From Halomonas sp. CH40 (GTDB lineage: Bacteria > Pseudomonadota > Gammaproteobacteria > Pseudomonadales > Halomonadaceae), in the NCBI GenBank assembly GCA_041875495.1, contig CP112982.1:1054001-1118000 (forward strand): 64,000 nucleotides of DNA, given 5' to 3'. The position numbers and the translations under genes were made by a program. This document shows positions 61,695 through 64,000 of the stretch, piece by piece; the first letter of the stretch is position 1, and every line of letters begins with the position of its first letter. The notes beneath the pieces were generated by a model. That model had not been told where the DNA came from and ran no database searches. It saw nothing but the letters and a program-made list of their open reading frames with translations.

Positions 61695-62560
61695 TGGGAC
61701 TTCTCCTGGGGCCATATCTGGCAATCTTCGCCTGGCAGTTGTGTGGCGAGCCATTGGGGGAGACGCTCATTGACCCAGCGGCGTTCAACGTTAACGCCCA
61801 TGCTAGGATACTGCGCGGGCCATTCGACGACTACACGACTGCCACGGGCAAGCAATACCGGTTCATTATTCCATTCGGCAATGCCGTGGCGCTCAGCTTG
61901 ACCTTGCGGTGAGATATGCCATGCATGGGTTGAAGCCGCCGATCGGCTTTCTGACACGCTTTCCAGGGTCAGTGATGGTCGCCAGGGCTGGCGGCTCACG
62001 CCATGGATGCTCCAGACTTCAACCCAGGGTGGCGGCTGGCAGTAGCCCCAATGCGCCAGTTCACTGAGAGGCAGGCGTTCGCTGGCCGGTAAGTGGCGGC
62101 TACGCAGGGGGGCATTCAGCTGGGCCATGATAACGCTGCGCCACTGTGCCATGGCACTGCGTGAGGCATCATTGCCTCTAACAAGGGCAGCGCGCTGTAA
62201 GGTGGCCAGCTCATGCATCAGACGAACCCCCGCTTCACGGGTATCTCGCTGGTCGTAAGGGAGCAGGGCAAAAGAGATGGCTTGGTCAGGCCAGGCAGAT
62301 TGCATATCACCAAAGGTGTTCTGATTGGCCAAGCGTGTAAGCGCTGGTGCCTCTTGCATGATTCCAGCTGTAGGTGAATAGGCCAGTTGGGTATCATGAG
62401 TGCCGTGATAGCCGGAGGCACAGCCGGCGAGTAAACTATTAACAGCCAATAGCAGGTAGGCCCGACTTTTGATTAGGTGCTGCTTGAAGTAAAGGGGCAG
62501 GCCGGAATACGATCCTGTTCGCAGCTTCAACGGTTGTTTGACGAAACTTGGCGTCAACAA
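61691..62560 (-). CDS. Putative capsule/exopolysaccharide lipoprotein, GfcC/YjbG- or YjbF-like
   Basis: About 289 residues from TTG 62560 (AGGAG seven bases upstream); other starts up to 62611 are possible. Hydrophobic YLLLAVNSLLAGC with a lipobox (LAGC) near residue 46, an unusually long pre-region. Later WPDQAISFALLPYDQRDTRE, LSELAHWGYCQPPPWVEVWS and GSRVVVEWPAQYP fit secreted accessory proteins of the gfc/yjb operon, but I cannot distinguish GfcB- from GfcC-type. Translationally coupled to YjbH, which supports an exopolysaccharide role. Confidence 0.6.
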   Translation of the reverse strand: MLTPSFVKQPLKLRTGSYSGLPLYFKQHLIKSRAYLLLAVNSLLAGCASGYHGTHDTQLAYSPTAGIMQEAPALTRLANQNTFGDMQSAWPDQAISFALLPYDQRDTREAGVRLMHELATLQRAALVRGNDASRSAMAQWRSVIMAQLNAPLRSRHLPASERLPLSELAHWGYCQPPPWVEVWSIHGVSRQPWRPSLTLESVSESRSAASTHAWHISPQGQAERHGIAEWNNEPVLLARGSRVVVEWPAQYPSMGVNVERRWVNERLPQWLATQLPGEDCQIWPQEKSQ

Positions 62561-62611
62561 GGAGGTCTCCTGACAATTTGGCAAAGCAGCGCCGCGCCGC
62601 AAATGAAACAA

Positions 62612-62806
62612 TATATTACCTATATAATAACGAGACTCAATGTTTAGATCAGGGCAATCGCACGTGAATAAGCTTTCTCATTCCCAGCCAAGCAAATGTG
62701 CACGGTAGATATCTGACGTAGCAGCAAGGATGCGCTTCGCCTTGAAACTCCCTTTGCGCTTCACCGGACCCAGGCGAATCAAGGTAAGTGTTAGACGTTT
62801 GAGCAA
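62612..62806 (-). promoter_or_regulatory. Upstream region of the YjbH operon
   Basis: AT-rich minus-strand sequence with TTATTATATAGGTAATATATT just upstream of the lipoprotein gene as a possible -10 area. The 14-mer TGAATAAGCTTTCT at 62665-62678 sits 105 bp from TTG 62560, matching the distance of the same motif from the WbpM-like start. No gene. Confidence 0.45.
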
Positions 62807-62970
62807 CTAAGCCGCGCATCCTACGCATCGACGCACAGCGTGATGCGCTAGTTTAGCGGCTTTGAATTCAAACAGGTAAATATGACCACCAAAGTCGACG
62901 GTCATATCGACGTTACCATTGCTGCTGGCATAGACCTTGGAAACAATAAATCCGCTACACTGGCGCAACA
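62807..62970 (-). pseudogene. Fragment of a PDDEXK_9-type (DUF1703-like) nuclease gene
   Basis: The short frame reads SNGNVDMTVDFGGHIYLFEF, a clear piece of the C-terminal PD-(D/E)XK core (G-x-V-D and F-E-F-K) of AAA-ATPase-like proteins. No ATPase part remains and the frame starts within unrelated sequence. A fossil of the same broad nuclease superfamily as the ATPase array and rpn genes. Confidence 0.6.
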
Positions 62971-62996
62971 CCTTAAAACCGTGGCATGGAGTCATT

Positions 62997-64000
62997 ATGA
63001 CTAAACCAGCATCCAAGATGATTGATCTTGCCCTTCAGGGCGGAGGTTCTCATGGTGCGATTACATGGGGCGTGCTCGACAGGCTACTGGAAGACACGCG
63101 GCTGAAAATTTCGGCTATCAGTGGTACCAGCGCAGGGGCAATGAACGCGGTGGTATTGGCGGATGGCTTGCAAGAAGGTGGTCGGGAAGGCGCGCGGGAA
63201 TCACTACATAAGTTCTGGCGGGGAGTGAGCGATGCCGCGCGATTTTCACCTATCCAGCCAGCGCCCTGGGATTGGCTGATGGGCAACAGCAGTCTGGATC
63301 ATTCGCCGAGCTATCTGCTGTTTGAGAGCCTGACCCAGCTGGTGGCGCCTGCCAAGCTGAATCCTTTGGGAATCAATCCGCTGCGTGACCTGGTGGCCGA
63401 ACTGGTAGATTTTGAACGGGTCAATGCCTGCCGCAGTGCCACGGTGTTCGTGACGGCCACCAACGTGAGAACCGGGCGCGCTAAGGTGTTCAGTCAACCT
63501 GAGATTAGCGCGGATACGGTGATGGCGTCTGCCTGCTTGCCCTTTATGTTTCCGGCCGTTGAAATTGACGGTGAAGCCTACTGGGATGGCGGCTACAGTG
63601 GTAATCCGGCGCTGTTTCCATTGGTCGATCATCGCGATTGTCAGGATCTGATCGTGGTTCAGGTTAACCCCTTTGAGCGTCAGCAGACGCCGCAAAGTGC
63701 AAGGGATATTATCAACCGGATTAACGAGATCACCTTTAATACCAGCCTGATCAAGGAGCTACGTAGTATTCAGCTGCTGCAGCAACTGATCGACACACAG
63801 CAGTTGGACACAGAGCGCTATCGCTCTATGCGCATTCACCTTATTCATGCAGAGCACGAGGTGGAGCAACTCAGCGCTTCAAGCAAACTCAATGCGCAGT
63901 GGAACTTTGTTTCCAGCCTGTTTCATCAGGGGCGACGCTGGGCCGATCAGTGGCTGGATGAAAACTTCGATGCCCTTGGGCAGCGTTCAACCTTTGATCT
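62997..64000 (+). CDS. Patatin-like phospholipase (partial, runs off the window)
   Basis: 334 codons visible from ATG 62997. Oxyanion loop LALQGGGSHGAITWG (residues 11-25), nucleophile elbow GTSAG with Ser45, and catalytic Asp in YWDGGYSGNP near residue 198 form the Ser-Asp dyad of patatin-type lipid acyl hydrolases. No signal peptide. C-terminal region shows NEITFNTSLIKELRS, common in bacterial RssA-like patatins. It is unrelated to the surface locus and marks its right edge. Weak ribosome binding site GGAGTCATT. Confidence 0.88.
   Translation, partial: MTKPASKMIDLALQGGGSHGAITWGVLDRLLEDTRLKISAISGTSAGAMNAVVLADGLQEGGREGARESLHKFWRGVSDAARFSPIQPAPWDWLMGNSSLDHSPSYLLFESLTQLVAPAKLNPLGINPLRDLVAELVDFERVNACRSATVFVTATNVRTGRAKVFSQPEISADTVMASACLPFMFPAVEIDGEAYWDGGYSGNPALFPLVDHRDCQDLIVVQVNPFERQQTPQSARDIINRINEITFNTSLIKELRSIQLLQQLIDTQQLDTERYRSMRIHLIHAEHEVEQLSASSKLNAQWNFVSSLFHQGRRWADQWLDENFDALGQRSTFD

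Noticed and set aside
1..64000. tRNA, rRNA or known riboswitch genes
   Set aside because: No cloverleaf with TTCGAATC-type T-loop, no rRNA-like conserved blocks and no recognisable riboswitch core were seen on reading either strand.

Overview
The window looks like chromosomal DNA of a moderately GC-rich gammaproteobacterium, most likely a Halomonas-type member of the Halomonadaceae. That assignment is inferred from gene content and protein style; there is no rRNA or tRNA gene to anchor it. Nearly everything concerns cell-surface polysaccharide and surface protein, interrupted by a repeat-rich, unstable accessory block.

Region 1 (1-8265): end of rfbA, rfbC, a PglK-like ABC flippase, then a complete pseudaminic acid pathway pseB-pseC-pseF-pseG-pseH-pseI, all on + and tightly spaced. 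Region 2 (8266-13726): a low-GC cassette holding a frameshifted unknown gene, a broken second copy of the pseI 3' part, an IS481-type element and three AT-rich genes, two of them glycosyltransferase-like. Region 3 (14027-26621): galE, glycosyltransferases, an AsnB-type amidotransferase, an EpsG-like polymerase, three uronic-acid/nucleotide-sugar enzymes (TviB-like, UDP-glucuronate epimerase-like, Ugd), a terminator, and a 798-residue fusion of a WecA-type initiating transferase with an O-antigen ligase/polymerase-like membrane domain.

Region 4 (26622-43000) is an accessory island. It holds three copies of a Rpn-type PD-(D/E)XK nuclease gene (one split by an IS66 element with an 8-bp target duplication, one intact, one 5'-truncated), HicAB and VapBC toxin-antitoxin modules, a transposase remnant, and four tandem near-identical copies of a 533-534-residue ATPase/nuclease gene. 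Comparing those four proteins shows a mosaic: copies group 1+4/2+3 at the N-terminus, 1+2/3+4 in the block before Walker B, and 1+4/2+3 again afterwards. Two families of hairpin repeats fill the spaces: a short ATTCCCGA/TCGGGAAT hairpin and a ~171-bp element with 14-bp terminal inverted repeats.

Region 5 (43055-62611) is a surface-assembly locus: a WbpM/FlaA1-type membrane dehydratase facing a Wza-like lipoprotein, a SapC-family protein, a full type I secretion machine (TolC, LapB-like ABC, LapC-like HlyD) and two secreted paralogues with long Pro-Thr-Glu tetrapeptide arrays (16+27 and 32 units). On the opposite strand follow a GlcNAc-transferase-type enzyme, a YjbH-family outer-membrane protein and a putative capsule lipoprotein. 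The arrangement suggests that the Thr/Pro-rich proteins are exported by this machine and possibly O-glycosylated by the neighbouring transferase; this is inference. A 14-bp motif lies 105-106 bp upstream of both the WbpM-like gene and the YjbH operon. The window ends in a patatin-like phospholipase gene.

The best candidates for something undescribed are the mosaic ATPase/nuclease array, the Pro-Thr-Glu surface protein plus glycosyltransferase plus type I secretion locus, and the WecA-ligase fusion.
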